Assembly (NCBI GenBank): GCA_942491105.1
Contig: CALNZX010000005.1
Coordinates: forward strand, 62,001 to 126,000
Length of the DNA stretch: 64,000 bases
Direction of reading: 5' to 3'
From: JBBEAM01 sp942491105
GTDB taxonomy: Bacteria > Pseudomonadota > Alphaproteobacteria > Kiloniellales > DSM-21159
The notes beneath the pieces are model-generated. The model was not told where the DNA came from and did not search any database. It was given only the letters and a program-made list of their open reading frames with translations. Both the position numbers and the translations under genes were made by a program. Of the stretch, positions 42,765 to 51,036 are shown one piece after another (within the stretch, counting starts at the first letter, position 1; the number at the start of each line of letters is the position of its first letter).

Positions 42765-45025
42765 TGGCCGGCTCCGCGACACCCCGGCGCAGCGAGGAGC
42801 TTGGCTCCGGCACCGCCTCATCAGGTGAGGCGGAGCGGGGCTGCGTTGCGCGCGCGCTGATGGCGGCGGCGCGCGAGGAGGGGCGCAAGGCACTCGACGA
42901 ACAGCAAGGCAAGGCGGTGCTGGCGGACTTCGGAATCTCCGTGCCGCGATCCATTACCGCCAAGACGCCGGCAGAGGCGGCGGAGCTCTGCGGCGCCCTG
43001 CAAGCGCCGCTGGCGGTGAAAATCCTCGCCTCGCAGGCATTGCACAAGAGCGATCTCGGCGGCCTTCGCCTGGGTCTGAACAATGCCTCGGAGGTCGGCG
43101 CCGCGGCGCGCGCTATCCTCGATGGCTGGTCTCTCGACCCGGCCCTGATCGAGGGCTTCCTGGTCGAGGAGATGGCGCCGGCTGGACAGGAAGTGGTGAT
43201 CGGCGGATTCCACGATCCACAGTTCGGCCCGATGATCATGCTCGGCCTCGGCGGTGTCTTCGTCGAGATCTTCGCTGACGTCACTTTCCGGGTTTGTCCC
43301 ATCGAGCGCGCCGACGCCGAGGCGATGCTTGGCGAGCTACGGGCGCGCGCCTTGCTCGAGGGCGCGCGCGGCGGCCGCGCGGTCGATCGCGAGGCCTTGA
43401 TTGACGCCCTGCTCAAGGTGGGCGGCCGCGAGGGCCTCCTGATGCAATTCGAGGGACAGATCGCCGAGCTCGACATCAATCCCTTGATCGCCAGCCCCGA
43501 AGGCGCGGTCGCCGTCGATGCGCGCTTCGTGCTGAGCGGGGATGCGGAGGCGGGGAAGCGCGCGTTGCAGCCCGCTCCCGAGAGCTTCGCGCCGCTGTTC
43601 GAACCGAAGACCATTGCCGTCGCCGGCGTCTCGGCTTCCGGCAAGGGACCCGGCAATCGCTTTATCAAGAACCTGCGCTCCCTGGGTTTCGACGGCGCGA
43701 TCTATCCGATCCATCCGAGCGCCAAGGAGCTCGAAGGCCTCACGGCCTATGCCAGCCTGGGCGACACCCCAAAACCGGTCGACTATGCCTACATCGCCGT
43801 ACCGCGGGCCGGTGTCTCCGAGCTGCTCGAATCGGCGGCGGGCCGTGTGAGCTTCGCGCAGATCATGACCAGCGGCTTCGGCGAGAGCGGCGCGGGGGCG
43901 ACCAGCCAGGACGCCTTGGTCGCCGCGGCCCGGCGCGGTGGCGTGAGAATTCTCGGCCCCAACTCGCTGGGTACCTACTCGCCGCGCGGGCATATGACCT
44001 TCGCCGAGACGCGCCGCAGCGAAGCCGTGCCGGGCAGTGTCGGAATTATCTCGCAGAGCGGCGGTATCGGAGTCGATTTCGTTCGCACGGGGCAGGCGCG
44101 CGGTCTGCGTTACTCGGGCGTGGTCACCATCGGCAACAGCGCCGACCTCGGCCCGAACGATCTTCTGGAGCATTTCCTGGCCGACCCGCAGACCGCGGTG
44201 ATCGGCATGTATCTCGAGGATATCGGAGACGGCCGGCGGTTTTTCCAACTGCTGAAGGAGGCGCGGGGCCGCAAGCCGGTGATCTTGCTGAAAGGCGGGC
44301 GCAGCCAGCAGGGGCAGAAGGCGGTGATCTCCCACACCGGCGCGCTGGCTGGAGATACCCGGTCCTGGCTGGCGGTCGCTACCCAGACCGGCTGTACTCT
44401 GGTCGATAGCATCGAGGAACTGATCGACGTTCTGCTGCTGTTTCAGACGCTCACGCCGTCGTGCGAGCGGGTCAGCCATCGCCTCGCGCTATTTGGCAAT
44501 GGCGGCGGCGCCAGCGTGGTGGCGACCGACTGCTTCGTGCAGCACGGCTTCGATCTCGCGGAGGTCAGCGCGGATACCCGGGCCAAGCTCGCGCGCCTGG
44601 AGCTGCCGGACGGGGCCAGCGCCGGCAATCCCATCGATTTCCCGGCCAATGCCTTCAACCGCAGTGACGGGCGGATCGCCGAAGGCATTCTGGATGCCCT
44701 CGGCGGCGATAGCGGAACCGATGTCATCCTGGTGCATCTCAATATGCCGGTGCTGCTGAGTTACCGCGAAAGCCGCATCGTCCCCAACATCGTCGATTGC
44801 GTTGTCGCCCAGCGCGAAGCAGCCGCGCCGGGGGCGCCGCACATCGCGATGGTGCTGCGCTCCGACGGTACCGAGGAGGTCGACGGCGTGCGCCGTGAAC
44901 AGCGCCAGCGCGCGGTGGCCGCCGGGATTCCGGTCTTTGAAAACTTCGCCATCGCGGCACGGGCGCTCGAAGCGCTGGCGAACTTCGAGCGGTTCCTTGC
45001 GCTTCGCGGCGGCGGGATGCCATGA
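42764..45025 (+). CDS. ADP-forming acyl-CoA synthetase, ATP-grasp-first architecture
   Basis: 753 residues. ATP-grasp domain first (~30-245: KILASQALHKSDLGGLRLG, LVEEMAPAGQEVVIGGFHDPQFG, ELDINPL), then CoA-binding (~275-390: FEPKTIAVAGVSASGKGPG) and succinyl-CoA-ligase-like domains with ISHTGALAGD near residue 523. A polar ~30-residue leader precedes. Makes an acyl-CoA with ADP release. Overlaps the carrier-protein gene and the reductase gene (ATGA), so tightly coupled. The incomplete synthetase at 1-1146 has the opposite domain order. Confidence 0.9.
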   Translation: MAGSATPRRSEELGSGTASSGEAERGCVARALMAAAREEGRKALDEQQGKAVLADFGISVPRSITAKTPAEAAELCGALQAPLAVKILASQALHKSDLGGLRLGLNNASEVGAAARAILDGWSLDPALIEGFLVEEMAPAGQEVVIGGFHDPQFGPMIMLGLGGVFVEIFADVTFRVCPIERADAEAMLGELRARALLEGARGGRAVDREALIDALLKVGGREGLLMQFEGQIAELDINPLIASPEGAVAVDARFVLSGDAEAGKRALQPAPESFAPLFEPKTIAVAGVSASGKGPGNRFIKNLRSLGFDGAIYPIHPSAKELEGLTAYASLGDTPKPVDYAYIAVPRAGVSELLESAAGRVSFAQIMTSGFGESGAGATSQDALVAAARRGGVRILGPNSLGTYSPRGHMTFAETRRSEAVPGSVGIISQSGGIGVDFVRTGQARGLRYSGVVTIGNSADLGPNDLLEHFLADPQTAVIGMYLEDIGDGRRFFQLLKEARGRKPVILLKGGRSQQGQKAVISHTGALAGDTRSWLAVATQTGCTLVDSIEELIDVLLLFQTLTPSCERVSHRLALFGNGGGASVVATDCFVQHGFDLAEVSADTRAKLARLELPDGASAGNPIDFPANAFNRSDGRIAEGILDALGGDSGTDVILVHLNMPVLLSYRESRIVPNIVDCVVAQREAAAPGAPHIAMVLRSDGTEEVDGVRREQRQRAVAAGIPVFENFAIAARALEALANFERFLALRGGGMP

Positions 45026-46083
45026 CGGCGCGGCAGGGCACGGCTTTGATCTTGGGCGCGGGCGGTGTCGTCGGCCGCGCGGCGCTCGACCATTTTGCCG
45101 CACAGAGCGACTGGTCGACCATCGCGGCTTCGCGGCGCCCGCCGAACGACTTGGACGAAGGCTTGCGGCGCCTGCCGATCGATCTGCTCGACGCGGCGGA
45201 TTGCCGCGCCAAGCTCGCGGACAACTCCGATATCACCCATGTCTTCTATGCCGCCTATCTCAAGGCGCCGAGTCCGGGCGAAGAGGTTACGACCAATCTG
45301 CGCATGCTGGTGAACCTGGTCGATGCCCTGGAGGTGGAAACCCCCGGTCTCCGTCACATCAACCTGGTGCATGGGCAAAAGTGGTACGGCAACCACCTGG
45401 GTCCCTACCGCACGCCGGCCAAGGAAGACGACCCCCGGCACATGCCGCCGAACTTCTATTACGACCAGCAGGATTTCATCGCCGACCGGCAGCGCGGCAA
45501 GAATTGGACCTGGTCGGCGGTGCGCGTGCAAGCGCCGCTCGGGTTTTCCCTCGGCAGCCCGATGAACCAGGTTTTGATCGTCGGGCTGTATGGCTCGATC
45601 TGCCGCGCCCTGGGCGTGCCGCTCCACTTCCCCGGCCCGCAAGGCTGCTTCGACGCGCTCTATCAGGTGACCGATGTCGGCCTGCTCGGCCGGGCGATGC
45701 AGTGGATGGCGACTCAACCGAACTGCGCCAACCAGGCCTTCAATGTCACCAACGGGGATCTGTTTCGCTGGCGCAACCTCTGGCCGCGTCTGGCGTCGTT
45801 TTTCGGTGTCGAGGCCGGCGAGGTCCGGCAGCGGTCGCTGGCGGCGATGATGGCCGACAAGGGCCCGCTCTGGGACCGGATCGTTGCCGAGCATGGCCTG
45901 GAAAACTACGCCATGGACAGCCTCGTCGATTGGTCCTGGGGCGACTTCGTTTTTGGAAGCGCGTTCGACAACGTTTCTTCGACAGTAAAAATAAGAAAAA
46001 CGGGGTTCAATGACTGCGAAGATAGCGAGGAAGTTTATCTAAATGCTTTGGATAATCTTAGGCAGAGGAGAATCATTCCATAA
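45022..46083 (+). CDS. PRISE-type (progesterone 5-beta-reductase/iridoid-synthase-like) SDR
   Basis: 353 residues, atypical extended SDR. GAGGVVGRAALDHF Rossmann motif at the start. The catalytic pair of the PRISE family appears as Lys in LVHGQKWYG (~119) and Tyr in PPNFYYDQQDFI (~145). Family members reduce activated C=C bonds of enones with NADPH. The last ~100 bases (45985-46083) are markedly AT-rich and use different codons. Overlaps the CoA synthetase by four bases. In this operon it may reduce an unsaturated oxo acid or CoA ester. Confidence 0.87.
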   Translation: MTARQGTALILGAGGVVGRAALDHFAAQSDWSTIAASRRPPNDLDEGLRRLPIDLLDAADCRAKLADNSDITHVFYAAYLKAPSPGEEVTTNLRMLVNLVDALEVETPGLRHINLVHGQKWYGNHLGPYRTPAKEDDPRHMPPNFYYDQQDFIADRQRGKNWTWSAVRVQAPLGFSLGSPMNQVLIVGLYGSICRALGVPLHFPGPQGCFDALYQVTDVGLLGRAMQWMATQPNCANQAFNVTNGDLFRWRNLWPRLASFFGVEAGEVRQRSLAAMMADKGPLWDRIVAEHGLENYAMDSLVDWSWGDFVFGSAFDNVSSTVKIRKTGFNDCEDSEEVYLNALDNLRQRRIIP

Positions 46084-46273
46084 CTACCATATTAATTACT
46101 TGAGAAAATGCAAGTATTTCTAGTTAGGAAATTTTCGGGGCTCGCGGGCCGGACTTGCCCGGGGGCCATGTGTGAGGTGAGGCGAGAAATCTTGAGCGCT
46201 CACCAGTGTCGTCGGCAGCCGCCGTCGGCAGTATCAAGCCGGGCGTAGAAGCGCTCGGCGAAGGGAGGAGACT
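46084..46273. other. Intergenic region upstream of the TRAP transporter
   Basis: AT-rich for the first 60 bases, with small inverted repeats ACTTG/CAAGT (46097-46114) and ATTTC-N7-GAAAT (46116-46132). The operon upstream probably ends here and the TRAP promoter lies here, but I see no convincing -35/-10 pair. Confidence 0.35.
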
Positions 46274-47500
46274 ATGAACTATCAAGTCAAGGGAGTGTCC
46301 CGTAGGGACCTCATGAGCATCTTCGGCCGTTTCGGCGTGGCGTCCACCATGCTGGCCGCGGCCGGGATGACCGGTGCGGTGTCCGCGCCGCGTCTGGCAC
46401 AGGCTGCCGAGGACACCCAGAAGAAGCGTTACGCTTCCGAACCCAAGTACACCTTTCGTTATGGCGGGGCCGGGTACAACGCGGAGCGTTTGCGCTTCGT
46501 GCACGTCGGTTGTCTCGACTTCATTCGCGATCTCGAGGAGCGGACCAACGGTGCGATCCGCGTCGAGTTCATCGGCGAGAATCAGATCTGCAACGAGCTC
46601 GACTGCGTGAAGAAAACCCAGCAGGGCATCATCGATATCTTCACCTCGTCGACGCAGAACGCGGCCGGCGCGGCGCCCTACTACAACGTGCTCGACTTCG
46701 CCTATATGTTCCCGACCCGGGCGTCCTTCTATCACTTCATCTACCACCCCAAGAGCGAGACGCTGTTCCGCGAACCGCTCCGCAAGCTTCATCGCGTCCA
46801 GTTCCTGTTCACAATGTTCGAGCAGCGCGGCCTGATGATGGGCCTGAAGTACAAGGACCGTCCCACGATCTCGACTCTGGAGGAGCTGCAGGGCGGCAAG
46901 AACCGGGTCACCGGCTCGCAGCCCGGCCGGATCGCGATGGAACTGATGGGGCTCAACCCCGTTCCCGTGGCCTGGGAAGAGACGCTGGACGGCCTCAAAC
47001 AGGGCCTCATCGACGGCGCGGAAACCTGGATGTCGGCGGTCGCGGCGTTTAACATGACGCCGGTCGTCTCGCAGGCGGTCGATCTCAAGTTCTTCGCCGG
47101 CCTGGAGCATGCCGCGATGAACCTGGATGTCTTCGAGGAGCTTGAGCCGGAGTACCAGGACGCCATCATGGAGTCGTCCTATCTGACCCAGGCCCGCATT
47201 CAGGGCACCCACGAGGCCGCTTTGGTCAACCTGGTCGGCGCCACCAACCCGCCGATTCCCGGGACCGTGTTCGACGAATTCGGGGTGCGTGTCGCCACGC
47301 TGCCCGATGCGGAGCTTGAGAAGGCGGAGAGGCTTTGTGCGCCGAACTACGTTCCCGAGCCTTGGGAGCAGTGGCGCGAGCGGCTGAACGAGTGGTCGGG
47401 CGGACACGACGTCTATACGGAGATTCACAGCATCGCGCGTGAAATTCCGAAAGACACCCTGGCGCAGAACGTCGACCCGCGCCGCTGGTGGATGTCCTGA
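46274..47500 (+). CDS. TRAP transporter substrate-binding protein (DctP type)
   Basis: 408 residues. Signal with twin arginine (GVSRRDLMSIFGRFG...) and cleavage near LAQA (~residue 44), so probably Tat-exported. DctP features: FIGENQICNELDCVKKTQQGIID and the Arg-containing KNRVTGSQPGRIAMELMGLNPVPVAW where the carboxylate-binding Arg usually lies. GGGAGGAG precedes the ATG. Binds an organic acid in the periplasm. An attenuator-like hairpin separates it from the membrane genes. Confidence 0.92.
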   Translation: MNYQVKGVSRRDLMSIFGRFGVASTMLAAAGMTGAVSAPRLAQAAEDTQKKRYASEPKYTFRYGGAGYNAERLRFVHVGCLDFIRDLEERTNGAIRVEFIGENQICNELDCVKKTQQGIIDIFTSSTQNAAGAAPYYNVLDFAYMFPTRASFYHFIYHPKSETLFREPLRKLHRVQFLFTMFEQRGLMMGLKYKDRPTISTLEELQGGKNRVTGSQPGRIAMELMGLNPVPVAWEETLDGLKQGLIDGAETWMSAVAAFNMTPVVSQAVDLKFFAGLEHAAMNLDVFEELEPEYQDAIMESSYLTQARIQGTHEAALVNLVGATNPPIPGTVFDEFGVRVATLPDAELEKAERLCAPNYVPEPWEQWRERLNEWSGGHDVYTEIHSIAREIPKDTLAQNVDPRRWWMS

Positions 47501-47519
47501 TCGTTTGACGTGTTATGGG

Positions 47520-47550
47520 GGGCGGCGCAATCGCGCCGCCCTCCGTTATT
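47520..47550 (+). terminator. Attenuator-like hairpin after the binding-protein gene
   Basis: GGGCGGCGC (47520-47528) and GCGCCGCCC (47533-47541) form a 9-bp stem with AATC loop, followed by TCCGTTATT. Partial termination here would give more binding protein than permease. Confidence 0.6.
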
Positions 47551-47609
47551 AAAATGACCTGGCAGGGGGCAACGCTCCGCTGGGCGGCAGGGAACTGGGA
47601 GTTCCGGAC

Positions 47610-48131
47610 ATGAAGAAGGCTTTGCTTTGGCTCGACGACAACATCGAGCCCGTTCTCATGAATATCGCCTATGTCGTCATGGCGGGGCTCGTGTTCGAGC
47701 AGGTGGTGCTGAGGTTCATCTTCAAGACCCAGGTCGCCTGGAGCTCGGGGGTGGCGGTCTACATGTTCATCTGGGTCACCTGGATGGGCGCCTCCTATAA
47801 TGTGCGCAAGCGCGCGCATCTCACCTTCGGCGAGATCCGCACGCAGCTTCCCTATGCCATGCAGTTCGTCTGCCTGATCGTCGATGCCGTGCTCTGGGTT
47901 TCGCTCGCGGTGGTCGTGATCTATTTCGCCTTCGAGCAAATCGAGCTGTTGCAGATGAATTTCGCTTTCGTGCCGGGGACCAGCGACCTGATGCAGTGGT
48001 GGTTCTATCTCATCATGCCCTTCGGCTGGGGGATGATCGTTCTGCGCGCGGTGCAAAATCTTTGGGATGATGTCCGCGCCTTCCGCCGCCGAGAGCCCTT
48101 CCAGCTCGGCGCGCCGTCGATGGCCGAATAG
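47610..48131 (+). CDS. TRAP transporter small permease (DctQ type)
   Basis: 173 residues, four membrane helices. FEQVVLRFIFKTQVAWSSGVAVYMFIWVTWMGASYNVRKRAHLTF is the typical DctQ core. Pairs with the large permease 12 bases downstream. Confidence 0.93.
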   Translation: MKKALLWLDDNIEPVLMNIAYVVMAGLVFEQVVLRFIFKTQVAWSSGVAVYMFIWVTWMGASYNVRKRAHLTFGEIRTQLPYAMQFVCLIVDAVLWVSLAVVVIYFAFEQIELLQMNFAFVPGTSDLMQWWFYLIMPFGWGMIVLRAVQNLWDDVRAFRRREPFQLGAPSMAE

Positions 48132-48143
48132 GAGAACGCGAAC

Positions 48144-49427
48144 ATGGAAGGCGAACTCATCATTCTCGTTTCGGCCTCCGCCCTGGTGCTCTTCGCCCTG
48201 GGCATGCCGATTTTCCTGATCGTCGGTCACTGGGTGCTGTGGACCAGCGTCATCACCGACTTCACCCTGGCCAACCTCAGCCTCACCCTGTTCGAGGGGA
48301 TCAACTTTTTCGGCCTCCTGGCGCTGCCGCTGTTCATCCTGACCGGCGACATCATCAATGCCGGGGGCATCGCCAAGCGCCTGACGGACTTCGCCTATGC
48401 GATGTTCGGCTGGGTTCGCGGCGGCCTGGGCCTGGCCGCGCTCGGCGCCTGCGGGATGTTCGCGGCGATTTCCGGGTCGAACGCGGCGACCACCGCGACC
48501 ATCGGATCGATCATGCACAAGGAGCTGAAGGAGGGTCTCTACGACGACCGCTTCTCGGCAGCCACGCTGGCCTCGGGCGGCGTGGTCGGCATCATCATTC
48601 CGCCCTCGATCATCTTCGTGATTTACGGCTTTCTGCTGAATCTGCCGATCGGCGATCTCTTCATGGCGGGTCTACTTCCGGGGGCCTTGATGGTCGTGGG
48701 CATGCAGGCCGTCTGCCTGCTGATGTCCTGGCGCTTCGGCTGGGGCAAGCTGATTCCGCTGCAGCTCGGCAATTGCGTGCGGTCCGGCGCGCGCGCCTAC
48801 CTGGGTTTCGCCGCGATCGCCATCGTCCTGCTCGGTATCTACGGCGGCATCTTCTCGCCGACCGAAGCCGCGGCGATGACCGTGGTCTTCGGCATCCTTG
48901 CCGGAACCCTGATCACGCGCGAGATCAAGCTGCGGGCGATACCCGGGATCCTGCTGCACTCCGGCCAGATCGCCGGCATGCTGGTGCCCCTGGTCGCGGT
49001 TTCCATCGTCATGCAGCAGATACTGTCGATCATCGGCGCCCAGGCCTTCGTCACCGGGCTGTTCGATGGCATCGGCGGCTACTATGCGACGCTGATCGTC
49101 TGCATGGCGATGATCCTGATCGCCGGCGCCTTCCTGGAAAGCGTTCCCGTGGTCATCATTCTCGCGCCGATCCTGGCACCGATCGCCTATGGCATCGGCG
49201 TCGATCCGGTCCACTTCGCCATCGTCTTCGTGGCCGGGACCGCGATCGGTTTCATCACGCCGCCCTTCGGTCTCAATCTCTTCGTTGCGAGCAGTATCAC
49301 GGGGCTGCCGTTCCTCAGGATCGTGCCCTACGTGGTGCCCTACTTCATCGTCTTGATCCTGGCGTGGTTCGCCATCATCAGCTTCCCCGCCCTGTCAACC
49401 TATCTGCCGTCGATCAGCGGCCTCTAG
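48144..49427 (+). CDS. TRAP transporter large permease (DctM type)
   Basis: 427 residues, about 12 hydrophobic segments. DctM motifs: LTLFEGINFFGLLALPLFILTGDIINAGGIAKRL and GMFAAISGSNAATTATIGSIM. C-terminal PPFGLNLFVASSITGLPF. Sodium-driven transport channel working with the DctP and DctQ proteins; organic-acid cargo unknown. Confidence 0.95.
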   Translation: MEGELIILVSASALVLFALGMPIFLIVGHWVLWTSVITDFTLANLSLTLFEGINFFGLLALPLFILTGDIINAGGIAKRLTDFAYAMFGWVRGGLGLAALGACGMFAAISGSNAATTATIGSIMHKELKEGLYDDRFSAATLASGGVVGIIIPPSIIFVIYGFLLNLPIGDLFMAGLLPGALMVVGMQAVCLLMSWRFGWGKLIPLQLGNCVRSGARAYLGFAAIAIVLLGIYGGIFSPTEAAAMTVVFGILAGTLITREIKLRAIPGILLHSGQIAGMLVPLVAVSIVMQQILSIIGAQAFVTGLFDGIGGYYATLIVCMAMILIAGAFLESVPVVIILAPILAPIAYGIGVDPVHFAIVFVAGTAIGFITPPFGLNLFVASSITGLPFLRIVPYVVPYFIVLILAWFAIISFPALSTYLPSISGL

Positions 49428-49459
49428 GCCGCCGCCGCCGGAGGGGCGGACATCACGAA

Positions 49460-49489
49460 CGCAGGGCCTCCGCATGCGGGGGCCCTGCG
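49460..49489 (+). other. Long intercistronic hairpin before the DUF3237 gene
   Basis: Bases 49460-49472 pair with 49477-49489 (13 pairs, one G-T) around a four-base loop, CATG. No T-run follows; GGAG begins eight bases later. May shield or position the ribosome site of the DUF3237 gene. Confidence 0.5.
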
Positions 49490-49547
49490 CAAAATTGGAG
49501 ACTGTGTTATCGCGATTCCTGATCTGAAATCGGCGTTTCTCGGCGAG

Positions 49548-49973
49548 TTGAGGCTCGAGTTCGCGCGCTCGCATGTCGTCGGCGAAACGCCGCTGGGCAC
49601 GCGCCGGGTGGACTGCTTCGACAGCGGCCATTTTCGCGGACCGCGAGTCGACGCGCGGGTCCTTCCCGGTACCAGCGACTGGATCCTCGGCGGCCGCGAT
49701 GGCGTGTTCCGGCCCGACGTGCGAGTCTGCCTGGAAACCCAGGACAGCGCGCAGATTCTGATGTCCTACCGGGGGGTGCGTCACGGCTCCCCCGAGGCGA
49801 TGGAGCGCTTCGCCAAGGCGCTGCCGGTCGAACCGGGCAGCTACTATCTGCGCAACCTGATCGTCTTCGAAACGGCCGCGGAACCCTATCTCTGGCTGAA
49901 CAAGCTGGTGGCTGTCGGCCTCGGCAGGCGGGAACCCCAAGCGACGAGCTACGATGTCTTTGAAATCCTGTAG
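49548..49973 (+). CDS. DUF3237 family protein (start uncertain)
   Basis: 141 residues from a TTG at 49548. The body matches DUF3237: GTRRVDCFDSGHFRGPRVDARVLPGTSDW and LRNLIVFETAAEPYLWLNKLVAVGLG. The frame is open further upstream and encodes IAIPDLKSAFLGEL, which looks like the normal family N-terminus. That stretch has a GGAG at 49497 but no ATG, GTG or TTG in frame. The true start is therefore either non-standard (ATC 49509 or ATT 49515) or the sequence has an error. Function unknown; the family is often beside catabolic genes. The 3' end overlaps the exporter gene by 20 bases. Confidence 0.8.
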   Translation: MRLEFARSHVVGETPLGTRRVDCFDSGHFRGPRVDARVLPGTSDWILGGRDGVFRPDVRVCLETQDSAQILMSYRGVRHGSPEAMERFAKALPVEPGSYYLRNLIVFETAAEPYLWLNKLVAVGLGRREPQATSYDVFEIL

Positions 49974-50991
49974 CGGGGAGGAAAGACCGAGCCGGCCCAG
50001 CATCGCCCAGGGCGTTTTCCGCGCCGCAAGCGACGCTTTCCCGGGTCTGGCCGTCGCCGCTATCGTCGGCTTGGCCGCGGCCTTTATCACCGATCACTAC
50101 GGCGGCCCGATCATGCTGTTCGTGCTGCTGCTCGGTATGACGCTCAACCCCATAGCCGACAATCCGCGGATCGCGCCGGGCATAGATCTCGCGACCAAGC
50201 GGGTCCTGCGCCTCGGCGTGGCGCTGCTCGGCGCGCGCATCACCCTGGACCAAATCCTCTCCCTGGGCATCGCGCCGATCGCCGTGGTGGCGACCGGTGT
50301 GATCGCGACGATCCTGTTCGGCGTGGCGCTCAGCCGCGCGCTCGGGCTCGGCAGCCGTTTCGGCGTGCTGACCGGTTGCTCCGTGGCGATCTGCGGCGCC
50401 TCGGCGGCGATGGCGATTTCCTCCGTCCTGCCCAAGGGCAAGAACGATGAGCGCGATACCATCTTCACCGTGATCGGCGTCACCACGCTGAGCACCATGG
50501 CCATGATCCTCTATCCCTTGGTCACCGCCTTCCTGGGATACGGCGACGGCAAGGCGGGGATTTTCCTCGGAGGCACCATCCACGATGTCGCGCAGGTCGT
50601 CGGTGCCGGGTATAGTGTTTCGGAGACCGCGGGCGACGCGGCGACCTACACAAAACTGCTGCGGGTTGCGCTGTTGCTGCCTGTCGCGCTGGTCGTTGCC
50701 CTGGCTTTTAACCACGGAGGAGAAGGCGGAGGGAAAGCGCGTCCGCCGCTGTTTCTAATCGCCTTTTTCGCGCTCATCGGCCTCAACAGCGCCGGCCTGA
50801 TCGACGCGCGGATGGCTGACTTCATTCAGACCGCCTCCAAGCTCTGCCTGGTGGCGGCCATCGCCGCCCTTGGCATCAAGACCTCGCTGACGGGCCTGTT
50901 GCGCGTCGGCGGACCGGCGATTGTGCTTATCGTCATGGAGACCCTGATGCTGGCGGGTCTCGTCATAGGTTTGCTCGCGCTGCTTGGTTAA
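49954..50991 (+). CDS. YeiH family (UPF0324) putative sulfate export transporter
   Basis: 345 residues, about ten membrane helices. Family features: GMTLNPIADNPRIAPGIDLATKRVLRLGVALLGARITLDQI and GCSVAICGASAAMAISSVLP, then FLGGTIHDVAQVVGAGY. Members are thought to export sulfate or related anions, with little experimental proof. The start is inside the DUF3237 gene, and the only good Shine-Dalgarno (GGGGAGGAAAG, 49975-49985) lies downstream of it with no usable in-frame codon, so initiation is probably by coupling. Followed by a second sulfite-type exporter. Confidence 0.9.
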   Translation: MSLKSCSGEERPSRPSIAQGVFRAASDAFPGLAVAAIVGLAAAFITDHYGGPIMLFVLLLGMTLNPIADNPRIAPGIDLATKRVLRLGVALLGARITLDQILSLGIAPIAVVATGVIATILFGVALSRALGLGSRFGVLTGCSVAICGASAAMAISSVLPKGKNDERDTIFTVIGVTTLSTMAMILYPLVTAFLGYGDGKAGIFLGGTIHDVAQVVGAGYSVSETAGDAATYTKLLRVALLLPVALVVALAFNHGGEGGGKARPPLFLIAFFALIGLNSAGLIDARMADFIQTASKLCLVAAIAALGIKTSLTGLLRVGGPAIVLIVMETLMLAGLVIGLLALLG

Positions 50992-51036
50992 GGCGCGGGA
51001 CCGCGCGCTTCGGACGTCGAACTGGGGGACCATTCT

